DNA from: a virus
Reading direction: 5' to 3' (one strand)
Virus record (IMG/VR): IMGVR_UViG_3300040801_004025
Location: 1-20,183 of that record
Length of the DNA stretch: 20,183 nt
Below are positions 6,504 through 15,274 of the stretch, piece after piece; the first letter of the stretch is position 1; each line of letters begins with the position of its first letter. Position numbers and translations under genes: made by a program. Below the pieces are notes generated by a model. It ran no database searches and was not told the DNA's origin. It saw nothing but the letters and a program-made list of their open reading frames with translations.

Positions 6504-7451
6504 CTATTTATATAGCCGTGGATTACCAAAAGCGTGCTTGCGGCCCACCGCGGACGCATTCTCCCTAACCACGCTTACCACATCTTCTATAATATCACCC
6601 TTTCCATTACTAAAGGCTTTATTTAATGCTTGATATTGATCTATAGAGCGTGCTATTGTATTGCCTCGAACAAAAGCGACCATTTCCGCAGGTGTAAATG
6701 AATATCCCTTTTCAACAAATTCTTGCACATAACTAGAAGCGCCCCCTTTTAGTACATTATAATAGAGGCGTATAAATTCGTCGAAATTACCTACTTCAGA
6801 CATAAATGGTACATTTTCAACCAAAAAGGCTGCGTCGGCATTTTGAAAGGCTGCAACAAAATCATCCTCACTTGTAGTCATGAGCTTACCTGGACGTAAT
6901 GAGACTGGTAAAGCGCCCTCTGGTAGATCCGCCACTGGTAAACCGGCCCCTCTCATTTGCTTGCGTTGAAACTTGATAACGTCTTTAAGGGCGCGTCCCA
7001 ATGTGGAAATTGAGCTATTCCGAGCTGTCTTATCACCAAACATGTCACGTACAAGAGCTAGCTGATCAACAGTAGATATATCGTCTACATCCAGATCTAT
7101 TTTAGCCATAGCCTCGCGTAAGAATCCTAAAGGCTGTTCGGCCGCATCTTTTCGATACACTTCAAATTTTTGACCAATAAATTGTGTCATGCGCGTTTTA
7201 ATATTTTCTGGAGTAAGTTTACCAATTTCTCGTTTAAATGATGATGCCGCCTCTAAAGCTAGCCTCGCTTCCAAAGCTGCAGCAGCCACTTCGCGCTCAT
7301 AAGATTTTAAGAGGCCTCGTACTGCCAACTTCTCTGAATCCGGTCCATCATACATGCCCTTCATAGCCTCTGCACGTCGAAGGAGCTTTTTTCCCTCATT
7401 CTCGGGGATCAAACCTTGTTCAATTTTTTCTATTATACATGAAATTGCCAT
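6504..7451 (-). CDS. Internal virion protein, gp16-like, middle unit
   Basis: This 315-aa, helix-rich and charged protein starts at an ATG placed directly after the upstream TAA (TAAATG). AAGGA lies ten bases before the ATG, so independent initiation is possible. The opening segment, SCIIEKIEQGLIPENEGKKL, resembles an internal segment of large phage internal virion proteins rather than a typical N-terminus (recollection of the family, not an alignment). The ORF ends in TAG at 6504-6506 and the frame stays open beyond it into the next unit. It is part of the ejection-protein series between the tail tube genes and the spike. No catalytic motif is seen. Confidence 0.62.
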   Translation of the reverse strand: MAISCIIEKIEQGLIPENEGKKLLRRAEAMKGMYDGPDSEKLAVRGLLKSYEREVAAAALEARLALEAASSFKREIGKLTPENIKTRMTQFIGQKFEVYRKDAAEQPLGFLREAMAKIDLDVDDISTVDQLALVRDMFGDKTARNSSISTLGRALKDVIKFQRKQMRGAGLPVADLPEGALPVSLRPGKLMTTSEDDFVAAFQNADAAFLVENVPFMSEVGNFDEFIRLYYNVLKGGASSYVQEFVEKGYSFTPAEMVAFVRGNTIARSIDQYQALNKAFSNGKGDIIEDVVSVVRENASAVGRKHAFGNPRLYK

Positions 7452-9173
7452 TTATATGCATTCCTTTAATTGTTCAAAAATGTCGACTTTTTCTTTATGG
7501 GCCGCATTAAATTTTTTAAAGAGAGATTTATCTAATTCCGCCGTGCGTCGGTCTAGAATTGATTGATCAAGCCCTTTAGATACTTCAGGTAGTGACTGAT
7601 CTGGTTGTTTTATTAAACTACGCACGCGCTGTGTCATTTCATTGTCAACACTCTCCTCAACTATTTTCTCTTTCTTCATAGTTAAATTGTCGAGAGCTGT
7701 GACAGTACCATCTTCGCGTAACCGAGGTTTACGTACTGGAGTGCGGTGTACCACTACATGATCCACATCATATTTATCTGAAAAGGAAGGTCTCACATCG
7801 GTTGTTAATTCTTCCGGATCAATTCCATATCTATGGGCATATTCTAATAGTTCTTTTTCTGCGGCCTCTTTAGTGGGAAATCCTCTAGTGCCTCCAAGAG
7901 GTTCTACAGTATCTGACCCGGTCACCACTGCATATTTACCATTATTCATTTGTACGACCTCAGCTTCAAAATCCAGGTTAGCCTTTTTAAGGCCCTTAGA
8001 AGCCTCCTCAGCGGTGTTATAAATCATTGGCTTGGATTTAACCTGTAAAGTCTTTTTATTGCCCTGTAGGTCCACATAAGACTGTTTTCGACCACTTGAG
8101 GCGCGATTAACTATACGATAGGTATCAAATTCGCCCACTAAAGGCTGAACTCGTAAATCTTCAATTAATTCCTCGACCATCTCTTCGGAAAATTCCGATC
8201 GGGCCAATGTACTTCGTAAATTATCAAATAATTCCTGCTGAGTGCGCCCTATAATTTTGGTGCTGCCCATTTCTACATAAAATTGCTCGGCAAGGCGTTG
8301 GTTTTTAGGCGAACGCTTAGCTAAATTAGTCTCTAATTCAGCAATAATATTAAAGGCTTGATCAGATCGCCCTCCCAAACGCTCTAATTTTTCCGCTGTC
8401 CGGCCAATCATTTCTTTAGCTTCATTAGAAGGAGCATCTTTAACAATCTCCCTTAAACCCTTAGCCATAGTACGAGCATTATTTGTATTTAAGGCTGCAG
8501 CCGCCTTTTTAGTAAAGGCCGCCCTCACGCCAGCTCCAATGACAGGTAGGGCACCACCTACAGCCCCTGCAATTCCCACGGCTTTAGCTTTTTCTTCCAC
8601 AGTATTATCTACCGCCGACATCAAGCCCATTTCAATTGCCATATTTTCCACTGCGCCAGCAACTACCCTCCCACCTAAAGTAAGTGCTTTTCTGGATATA
8701 GTCGCCAAAACTCCAGCTAAGTTAACGGAAGCATTTACTGGGTCAGTTATATATCCCACCAAGCCACCTAATAGTGCATCAGAGGTGGCAATTCGCGGAT
8801 CTTCTATAAGTTCACGCTCTGTCTTTAAACGCGCCTCATAACGAGATCTTAATTCATCAAGATCAATACCTTTAGATTCCAACTGCCTATATTCTTTCAA
8901 ATATTTATCGCGAGCTGATGCCGCTATAGAGTCATTTTCTGGACCGCCCCCTTGTATTAAAGACCATAAAGCTTCAACACTCATGCCTGATGCTTTTATT
9001 TTTTCGTCACTTAAGTTGTTTGTAATGGTTTCTTTAGCAATTTTGGCTTGGTAAACAGGTGCAAAGCCGGCTTTAGTGGCTTTTTTAGATAATTCATAGC
9101 CCACATCCGAAGGCATATCCACTTCAGTAATTGCGAGGCCTTTACCTCCCGGAAGAGTATCATCTATAATCAT
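7452..9173 (-). CDS. Internal virion protein, gp16-like, N-terminal unit
   Basis: This 573-aa protein follows the gp15-like gene, overlapping it by four bases (ATGA, 9170-9173). It contains two glycine/alanine-rich hydrophobic stretches, LLGGLVGYITDPVN at about 134-147 and AGAVGGALPVIGAGV at about 202-216. Such stretches are characteristic of ejected core proteins that form a conduit across the host envelope. T7 gp16 carries a lytic transglycosylase domain at its N-terminus; no such motif is seen here. The C-terminal half is charged and helical. It ends in TAA directly abutting the next ATG in the same frame. Summed with the next two units, the length (573+315+466 aa) approximates that of T7 gp16 (1318 aa). 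Confidence 0.68.
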   Translation of the reverse strand: MIIDDTLPGGKGLAITEVDMPSDVGYELSKKATKAGFAPVYQAKIAKETITNNLSDEKIKASGMSVEALWSLIQGGGPENDSIAASARDKYLKEYRQLESKGIDLDELRSRYEARLKTERELIEDPRIATSDALLGGLVGYITDPVNASVNLAGVLATISRKALTLGGRVVAGAVENMAIEMGLMSAVDNTVEEKAKAVGIAGAVGGALPVIGAGVRAAFTKKAAAALNTNNARTMAKGLREIVKDAPSNEAKEMIGRTAEKLERLGGRSDQAFNIIAELETNLAKRSPKNQRLAEQFYVEMGSTKIIGRTQQELFDNLRSTLARSEFSEEMVEELIEDLRVQPLVGEFDTYRIVNRASSGRKQSYVDLQGNKKTLQVKSKPMIYNTAEEASKGLKKANLDFEAEVVQMNNGKYAVVTGSDTVEPLGGTRGFPTKEAAEKELLEYAHRYGIDPEELTTDVRPSFSDKYDVDHVVVHRTPVRKPRLREDGTVTALDNLTMKKEKIVEESVDNEMTQRVRSLIKQPDQSLPEVSKGLDQSILDRRTAELDKSLFKKFNAAHKEKVDIFEQLKECI

Positions 9174-10726
9174 TGATCCATAACCTTTTTAAAGTCTAAG
9201 AGTAATTTTTTCCCCGCTTCAGTTTGTAAATGCACACCATCTTTTGTAATGGAATAAACATCATTACCTTCGGCCACAAGTTCCACATCCTCAAACTCAA
9301 TGGGGGTAAAACCTCCGAGTGGCTTATCATTTAATACTTTTTTCATGCGATCTGCATTTTTAAAGACTTCCGATATAATAGTTTTAAAACGGCCGCCATT
9401 CATTCGATTAGGTAAAGGCAATTCATAGGACGAAAATAGGCCTGTGCCCACTTTTCCAATATTAGCCGCGCGCCGCGCCATATTATCTAAACCAGCATGA
9501 TCTTCCAATTTACCTAGAGCACGCAGTTGCGCCCTCAACTGACTATTAAGTGCTTCCGAGCCATAGGGGGCAATAGTGGCCAATTCCATATTTGAAAATT
9601 CCGAAGTGCCTCCCACCATACTGGCCGCCCTAACCGCAAGGGCCGCTAATTCGGGATCAGAATTGTGCACTTTCGCGGCTAAACCTAAAGCGGGAAGTTC
9701 CCTATTTAATTGATTAATTGCATCTGGAGAGTTAGCAAAAAAGGCTGCTAAACGTCCACCCTGACCTCTTGCAAGTTGATCTTTAATGCCCTTTATATCA
9801 CCACTAGTTAACATATCTAAATCTAGAGGATTTTGTTTTGTGGAGAGCGTCTCTTGAATTTCCGCTACAGCAGCAAATCGATCTTCTAAAGTCTCAATTT
9901 GATTGAAATTTAGAGGAGGTAATTGTTCCGCTACAGCATCAACATTATTTTCTCGTATATCTTGATACACTTCTCGTGCGGCCTCTCCCTGAGTGCCCTT
10001 GGTGCTACTTAAAGTTTGAATTTGATCTAAATTTAAACCTAACAATTCATCCTTAATTTCAGCTTTTTTTAGACTGGCACTGGCTTTTTCGGCTGCCGCC
10101 ATGGCTTTTTTAGCCTTTACGCGCGTTGCTACAATTTTCTTACCAAATATAGCAGCATTATCAGAAGCAAACTGATCGGCCGCTTTTGGATCTAATTGAA
10201 GTAAACTTGAGAAAGTTGCATCAGCCATTTTATACTGAGTTGAATTTATGGCTTTTTGTTTGACCTCATCACTAATGGGCGATTTATTAATCATGTCGAT
10301 GGCGCTTTTAGAAAGTTCACCATATAGATCCGGATTATCAATTAATTGATTTTGAATTTCGGCCATATTTTGTTCTACAGCCTTTATATGTGCATCATTG
10401 AGCTGTTGATTATATATTTTTTGCCTTTTTTGATTTTCTGACGCCTCAAAGTTAGCTGCCCAATTATTATATTGAGCTAAACGTTGATTATTTCCCGCAT
10501 CCTCTCCCCTTAATTGCCACTCACTAGTATAAGATGTATATTTTTGTACAATTTCAGAACGCTGTTCGGGGGTAAATTCATTTTTATCGCGCAGGAAAGT
10601 AGAAAATTTAATATGTTGTAACTGGGCTTCTGAGTTTGTCAGGGGCATATTAGGATTTAATCCCGCCTCTTCCATAAGTGGATTGAGTAATTTTCCAGCC
10701 TCTAAAGGATCATTAAAACCTGCCAT
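9170..10726 (-). CDS. Internal virion protein, gp15-like
   Basis: This 518-aa, almost wholly helical protein is rich in Ala, Gln, Lys and Glu, with no signal peptide and no membrane segment. It lies between the gp14-like and gp16-like genes, the place of the T7 gp15 ejection protein, though it is shorter than T7 gp15 (747 aa). In T7, gp15 and gp16 form the periplasmic tube through which DNA passes. The ATG follows directly after the TAA of the upstream gene (TAAATG). The only GGAGG lies about 13 bases upstream, which is long, so translation probably depends on coupling to the gp14-like gene. Assignment rests mainly on gene order and composition. Confidence 0.65.
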   Translation of the reverse strand: MAGFNDPLEAGKLLNPLMEEAGLNPNMPLTNSEAQLQHIKFSTFLRDKNEFTPEQRSEIVQKYTSYTSEWQLRGEDAGNNQRLAQYNNWAANFEASENQKRQKIYNQQLNDAHIKAVEQNMAEIQNQLIDNPDLYGELSKSAIDMINKSPISDEVKQKAINSTQYKMADATFSSLLQLDPKAADQFASDNAAIFGKKIVATRVKAKKAMAAAEKASASLKKAEIKDELLGLNLDQIQTLSSTKGTQGEAAREVYQDIRENNVDAVAEQLPPLNFNQIETLEDRFAAVAEIQETLSTKQNPLDLDMLTSGDIKGIKDQLARGQGGRLAAFFANSPDAINQLNRELPALGLAAKVHNSDPELAALAVRAASMVGGTSEFSNMELATIAPYGSEALNSQLRAQLRALGKLEDHAGLDNMARRAANIGKVGTGLFSSYELPLPNRMNGGRFKTIISEVFKNADRMKKVLNDKPLGGFTPIEFEDVELVAEGNDVYSITKDGVHLQTEAGKKLLLDFKKVMDQ

Positions 10727-11488
10727 TTATAATCTAAAGCCTCCTTCACTCTTACCACCTTTCTGGCCAAGCAGATATGAACTTTGAGCCTCTAGGGCGC
10801 GTCCATTGATCGAAATACTAGGACCCCTAAAGGTACCAGCTCCTGATCCAGATCCTATTGTTATTAGATCCGGTCGAATCGAATTTACACGATTTACTTC
10901 ACGTCGGCTAATCGGGTCTTTTATTGAAGCTGCTCGGAGAGATCCGGCCGCTTGAACGCCGGTTGCTAGCGCTCCTTGAATTGCAGAACGTGCGCCTGCT
11001 AAAATACCTTCTTGACGTTGATTAGCTTGAGATTCCGCAATAGTACCTGCTAAAGCATTTTGCCGTTGCTGTTCTTGGATGGCTCCAATGCTCGTGACGC
11101 CTGAAGCTCCAAATCCTGCCGAAACCTGTCCAAGGGCCTGATCGGCCTGTCTAGTCCGCAATGCTGCCCTTTGAGCTCTTTCGCTGGAGAATTCTGCCAA
11201 TAAACGCGCTGAATTGGTTGCCGCCACTGAGGCTCTCATGCCGGCTGCGGTAGCCGCTGCACTGGCTTGAATGCGCGCCCTTTCTATTCGGTTCGCTTGA
11301 CGTGTTGAAGCATCCGAATATGCACGTTGAGCGTTAATTACGTCCGTTGCAATTTGTGCATTTCTTGCACGAAATCTTCTAGTGTTAGGCCCTTCAATCG
11401 CAAAATCAGCACTGGTTTCGTTTCTCAAACCATGTCGAATAGGTCCAAACCTACTTATTGAGGTATAAAATCCGGGAATTCCTACCAT
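10727..11488 (-). CDS. Internal virion protein, gp14-like
   Basis: This 253-aa protein has a very Ala/Arg/Gln-rich helical core. It runs from about residue 35 (RRFRARNAQIATDVINAQRA) to about 165 (LAGTIAESQANQRQEG), followed by a glycine/serine-rich tail. That composition, with a central glycine-rich GFGASGVTSIGA stretch, is typical of the gp14 class of internal virion proteins ejected into the outer membrane. It lies directly after tail tubular protein B, as in T7 (apart from gp13), and before the gp15-like gene. A strong AAGGAG ribosome-binding site lies eight bases upstream of its ATG. It is somewhat longer than T7 gp14 (196 aa). Confidence 0.72.
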   Translation of the reverse strand: MVGIPGFYTSISRFGPIRHGLRNETSADFAIEGPNTRRFRARNAQIATDVINAQRAYSDASTRQANRIERARIQASAAATAAGMRASVAATNSARLLAEFSSERAQRAALRTRQADQALGQVSAGFGASGVTSIGAIQEQQRQNALAGTIAESQANQRQEGILAGARSAIQGALATGVQAAGSLRAASIKDPISRREVNRVNSIRPDLITIGSGSGAGTFRGPSISINGRALEAQSSYLLGQKGGKSEGGFRL

Positions 11489-11504
11489 ATTATCTTCTCC
11501 TTAT

Positions 11505-13844
11505 TTAAACTTCTGATACTTCAGCATCTACTGCAACACCTAATAAGGTAATGGGTAATGCCCTTGATGATTTTACGATAACTTCCAAATCAAATACATC
11601 ATTACTAACTAATCCGTCTACAATCATATTGGTCTTTAAATCCGGACCTTCGCCATAGACTTGATTTTCATTGAAAAGAACTTCGTTTTCACTACTAGAT
11701 CCCACTAAAACTCTTGCGCCATTTGTATTATAAACTTTTAATCCTACTTCATGACTACTAATTTTCCGTGATTCATTTGAGCCACGCCTATTTCCAATTG
11801 GCATTGCTGTCGTATGTAAGACAGATTCAAATGGTATACCTAATTGTACCACCGAACCATCACTTGTCAAATTGACTGAGCCGCCTGAAACTTCAACTTG
11901 AGGGTGGGCTGCTCCATCAGTTAAAATATCAATAGTTTCACCCTCTAAATGATTAAGGCCTGTAATGGTCGACGTGGCCGTCGAATCATATGTAAATGAA
12001 CAATCTACATGAACCATATCTTCTTTATTTAAATATCGAGTTTTTTCATTTAATTGTTCTATATATTGAACTCCTGCACCATTAATGGTTCTTCCAATAG
12101 CAAAATAGATATCCATATCATTAATGGCAGCTATAGCATTAACCGTGGCATTATTAAAGGTATGTCTTGACCAGCCTCTAATATCCAATTCTTCATTATA
12201 TGTAAGTGTCCTTACTTGGCCATCTGTAGTAATTGCCCATATATGATCTTCTTGTATACACCAATCATCAATACCACCATCTTTAAATAGGTGCTCTGAT
12301 AGGAGAGTCATATCGCGATAGTCGAAACCGCTAAATTCCCCTTGACGGAAAATAATACCTCCAACACGTTTGGAATCACTATGTGTATAGAAAGTTGTCC
12401 CTTGCATAAACAGAGGTCTAACATTTGAGCAAGGAGTTTCCGCTATACGTCTAAATATAGGAGGATTTAAGGGATTAATTCCCAATTGATTTGTTCCACT
12501 AATAGAATAAACACCGTTGGTAGCCCCTATAATGAGGCGTTGAGAAGGTGAAAGCCACTGAATGGTATTAACTTCTGTCAACTTAAAGTCGAGGGCTGAG
12601 GCGGCGGTTAGGGTTCCCTCGTCGCCCTCGCCATTTTCAAAGTCCGTTATGTCATTGGATTTTGAGCCAATTAATAGATTGGGTTCCGTGCCTACATTGG
12701 CAAAGAAGCATCTACCCTCGTGGAAGGCAACTTTAGAGGGGTATCCTGTGTTGGGACCAAAGCGGCTCATTTGCCATTGCTGACTGGAATGGAAATTTGT
12801 GGAGGACAAAGGGCGAATAATTTCCACTGTAACTGTTGTGGCATTTGTATAGCCGGTAATTTTTACCAGGCCCCAAGATTCGGTTTCATTTCCTGTCACT
12901 GTGACGGATTCTGTGGTAATTACTGAGCCGGTATATGTGGTTCCGGAAACAGAATTTTCTGGATTACCTACAGATGAGCTGCCAGTTACTCCAGTATAGG
13001 TACGTGTTGTTGTAGTGACAATTGTCGAATAGGGTGTGGTTCGTGTGGATGTTGTAACTTTTGGTAATTTAACAAATACGTCTGGTTGATTTATATATAG
13101 TGTTGGACTACTACTATATCCAGATGAAGATGCACCATCCGTCGTCTTCACATCTTCCGTTGTTTGTGTGGTGGATATTGTGGCGTTGGCTTCCGAGTCG
13201 GGATCTGCCGTGAAATTTTTAATGCGCATAAATTTACCTACGTCGGCTGCGGCAAAGAGGGAACTACTAACCACTAGAGTGGCTGATGCGCCTAAAGTGT
13301 TTGCAGATATAGATGAAATTTGGACCCCAGTATTACCAAGATCTTCTGTCCGGCCATATGTAGCGTCGTCTACTGGATACATGGGTGCACAATCAAAATC
13401 CACTTCTGTAATGGTCCAAGAAGTGTCGCCTGTACGCGACAATTGCCGCGGCGCATAATCGGGGTGTACGAGATACATAATGTCTCCAGATTGATCAAAG
13501 TCAATATTGACGAGATCGGAGGTGCTATATGGAGTGGTCACTTCATAGGGGGCGCCTAATAAAACTCCATCTTTATATACGCGGAATTTTAAATTGGAAA
13601 ACTCAAGAATATAATTAGAGCCGCTTGAATGTTTAAATGTTATTAATTTAGGCTTAAGTAGGTCTGTAGCGACATTTAGATATTTTGTCCCGGGTCGGCG
13701 CTCTAAATGGCCTTGAGTATTTAGGAGAAAATTATCAATCGTGCGGGCGCCATTACGAAAAACTTCCGAATCTGATCGTCCCAACACTATAGGAGATAAT
13801 TCCCCTGATGCCCAATTACTATAATAATAAGTTACGCGTGACAT
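11505..13844 (-). CDS. Tail tubular protein B, gp12-like (tail nozzle)
   Basis: This 779-aa protein is close in length to T7 gp12 (794 aa). The N-terminus (TYYYSNWASGELSPIVLGRS, then ARTIDNFLLNTQGHLERRPG) is the conserved start of podovirus nozzle proteins. Beta-rich segments continue throughout, with a Thr/Ser-rich insertion at about residues 225-310. Six copies form the distal tail tube to which the spikes attach. It follows tail tubular protein A with an abutting TAAATG. GGAG lies seven bases before the ATG, inside the end of the upstream gene. The two genes are probably translated together. Confidence 0.9.
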   Translation of the reverse strand: MSRVTYYYSNWASGELSPIVLGRSDSEVFRNGARTIDNFLLNTQGHLERRPGTKYLNVATDLLKPKLITFKHSSGSNYILEFSNLKFRVYKDGVLLGAPYEVTTPYSTSDLVNIDFDQSGDIMYLVHPDYAPRQLSRTGDTSWTITEVDFDCAPMYPVDDATYGRTEDLGNTGVQISSISANTLGASATLVVSSSLFAAADVGKFMRIKNFTADPDSEANATISTTQTTEDVKTTDGASSSGYSSSPTLYINQPDVFVKLPKVTTSTRTTPYSTIVTTTTRTYTGVTGSSSVGNPENSVSGTTYTGSVITTESVTVTGNETESWGLVKITGYTNATTVTVEIIRPLSSTNFHSSQQWQMSRFGPNTGYPSKVAFHEGRCFFANVGTEPNLLIGSKSNDITDFENGEGDEGTLTAASALDFKLTEVNTIQWLSPSQRLIIGATNGVYSISGTNQLGINPLNPPIFRRIAETPCSNVRPLFMQGTTFYTHSDSKRVGGIIFRQGEFSGFDYRDMTLLSEHLFKDGGIDDWCIQEDHIWAITTDGQVRTLTYNEELDIRGWSRHTFNNATVNAIAAINDMDIYFAIGRTINGAGVQYIEQLNEKTRYLNKEDMVHVDCSFTYDSTATSTITGLNHLEGETIDILTDGAAHPQVEVSGGSVNLTSDGSVVQLGIPFESVLHTTAMPIGNRRGSNESRKISSHEVGLKVYNTNGARVLVGSSSENEVLFNENQVYGEGPDLKTNMIVDGLVSNDVFDLEVIVKSSRALPITLLGVAVDAEVSEV

Positions 13845-14426
13845 TTAATATCTCCACCTATATCTACGGGCATCTAGCCAACTACGTTTTAAGCGGCGTT
13901 TGTAGGGAGTGCCCTCTTGACCGTCATACATTTTTGCCATGCGGAGCTCCGCTTCAGCTTGATTGCGAAGTCTATCGGCCAGTTGGTTGTTACTGTGTAG
14001 TACCATGGCTAGTTCCGCCGCTAACATATAAACTAGAGTAGTTGTAAAGACCGGATCAAAGCGTGCAACATTTTCAATGCGCGCTGTATAGATTAAATTG
14101 GCCGTATCGGCATCGGTGGCTAATAGCGTGCCCTCTTCTACTCGGAAAGGACATTCGGTGCCATAAAGGCGGAGAGCTCTAATACAATCGGCCGGTAAAA
14201 TATAATAATGATCAAATTCAAACGGGGGAGTTTCTGCAGAGGCCGCTAATACCCGCCTTTTCTCGGCAAAATTCCATGTGTGGGATCTCAGTAGACGGTC
14301 CCGTATAAATGGATATAGAATCTTACATTGGCGCTCTTTATCATTGCTATCATTTAAGGCACTAATAGGACTCTGCTTAATATTTGATAAAGCTGCATTA
14401 CATATTTCTACTACTGAATTGGCCAT
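13845..14426 (-). CDS. Tail tubular protein A, gp11-like (adaptor/gatekeeper)
   Basis: This 193-aa protein is almost the same length as T7 gp11 (196 aa). Its opening, SVVEICNAALSNIKQSPISA, and the LYPFIRDRLLRSHTWNFAEK segment are hallmarks of the family, as is the C-terminal helical part with a very basic end (KRRLKRSWLDARRYRWRY). It forms the ring joining the portal to the nozzle. It starts three bases after the frameshifted upstream gene, with GGAG nine bases upstream of the ATG inside that gene's last codons. Confidence 0.9.
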   Translation of the reverse strand: MANSVVEICNAALSNIKQSPISALNDSNDKERQCKILYPFIRDRLLRSHTWNFAEKRRVLAASAETPPFEFDHYYILPADCIRALRLYGTECPFRVEEGTLLATDADTANLIYTARIENVARFDPVFTTTLVYMLAAELAMVLHSNNQLADRLRNQAEAELRMAKMYDGQEGTPYKRRLKRSWLDARRYRWRY

Positions 14427-14429
14427 TTG

Positions 14430-15222
14430 TTATAACTCCGATTTTTTAACTAATAAAATTTCATACTGTACAGACATTGATGTATTATTTTGCCCAGCAA
14501 TGCCTCTATATTTAATTCGACTTTTTTCAGGAACAATAAGCGGCATATCCCAATTTTTAGTATGTGTTCCCGAACGTATACCTTTAACTCCAACTTTTAC
14601 CCAAGCAGAACTGCCGGGACCTTTTACGAAAAAAATCAATTTCCCCTTGTCGTGCTCCGGCCCCATCGGCCTGGTAGACTGAGAAGGTTTCAGTCATAAT
14701 AAATCCCGTATATCCCGCAGGAATAGTATAATGGGACATTTGGGTAATAGAATCACCGGCTGTGGCTTGCGCCAGGAGGGTAGTAGTGCCGGCTGATGTT
14801 GCTGTTATATTTCCATCGTTGGTTTCTAATGAGCCGGCAGTAAAGACTACAATACGAAAAATATCTAAATAGCTATTTGTGGTTAAAACCTTAGTTGTGC
14901 CATCCATGGTAATAAATTCGAAAATTTCATTATAGTCAGCATCAATGCCCGATATAATTACTTGTTGGGCTCCCGTTCCGGCCGCTGTATCATTGGTGGA
15001 TGTTGACACTATATTTAATTGTTCGGCGGAGGTTAGGTAAGACCGATTTCCACCAACGGACCAAATGTCCTCTGATGCCGCGGTATCAATATCAATATTT
15101 TGTCCGAATTTCTGGACATATTTTACAGTCGTATCATTAGGATCTAATAGGGCACGCATAGCCAACTCTTTAAACGAGGCTTGCTTTTTAAAATTATTAA
15201 GAAAGTTGCGTATACGTCCCAT
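14430..15222 (-). CDS. Structural protein (probable head decoration or neck), expressed through a +1 frameshift or disrupted by one base
   Basis: The gene lies in two frames. The first (15222 down to a TAA at 14584-14586) gives 212 aa; the second continues to a TAA at 14430. Switching +1 at TTT-TTT-C (14628-14634) joins residue 198 (GEIDFF) to VKGPGSSAWVKVGVKG and yields 263 aa. The combined C-terminus is a regular beta-rich sequence, ending in PEKSRIKYRGIAGQNNTSMS and YEILLVKKSEL. The unshifted end (RKRSRQFCLGKSWS) looks like noise. An ATG at 14664-14666 opens the second frame but has no ribosome-binding site. The protein resembles beta-sandwich proteins encoded between capsid and tail tube genes in other phages; a receptor-binding, decoration or neck role is guesswork. 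AAGGA lies six bases before the start ATG. An extra T in the 7-T run would give the same picture. Confidence 0.72.
14626..14637 (-). other. Candidate +1 frameshift site (GAT TTT TTT C GT)
   Basis: On the coding strand, seven consecutive T (14629-14635) are followed by CGT. tRNA-Phe reading TTT could slip forward one base to TTC, the kind of shift known at UUU-C sites, and would enter exactly the frame that holds the rest of the protein. No stem-loop or upstream Shine-Dalgarno stimulator was recognised. A homopolymer sequencing error is the main alternative. Confidence 0.5.
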
Positions 15223-15242
15223 ATTATATCCTTGTAAAAGTA

Positions 15243-15260
15243 AGGGGCTTGGAGGCCCCT
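15243..15260 (-). terminator. GC-rich hairpin between two structural genes (attenuator or weak terminator)
   Basis: AGGGGC and GCCCCT form a perfect 6-bp stem with a 6-base loop, in the 52-base gap downstream of the 178-aa gene and upstream of the frameshifted gene. The minus-strand 3' flank (TACTTTTAC) is only partly T-rich, so read-through is likely. The hairpin could reduce expression of the tail genes relative to capsid or protect the 3' end of the upstream message. Confidence 0.45.
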
Positions 15261-15274
15261 ATATTTATTGCACT

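Noticed and set aside
5088-9173. Alternative genetic code with TAG or TAA reassigned
   Set aside because: Other genes in the window end cleanly at TAA or TGA with well-placed next starts, and no other gene needs an internal stop to be read, so standard code is kept and the in-frame stops are treated as local.
14430-14666. A separate 78-aa gene starting at ATG 14664-14666
   Set aside because: It has no ribosome-binding site, overlaps the upstream frame by 83 bases and begins in mid-domain; it is better explained as the continuation of the 14584-15222 frame.
14278-14682. Open frame of 134 codons on the plus strand
   Set aside because: Antisense to tail tubular protein A and the frameshifted gene; composition looks random.
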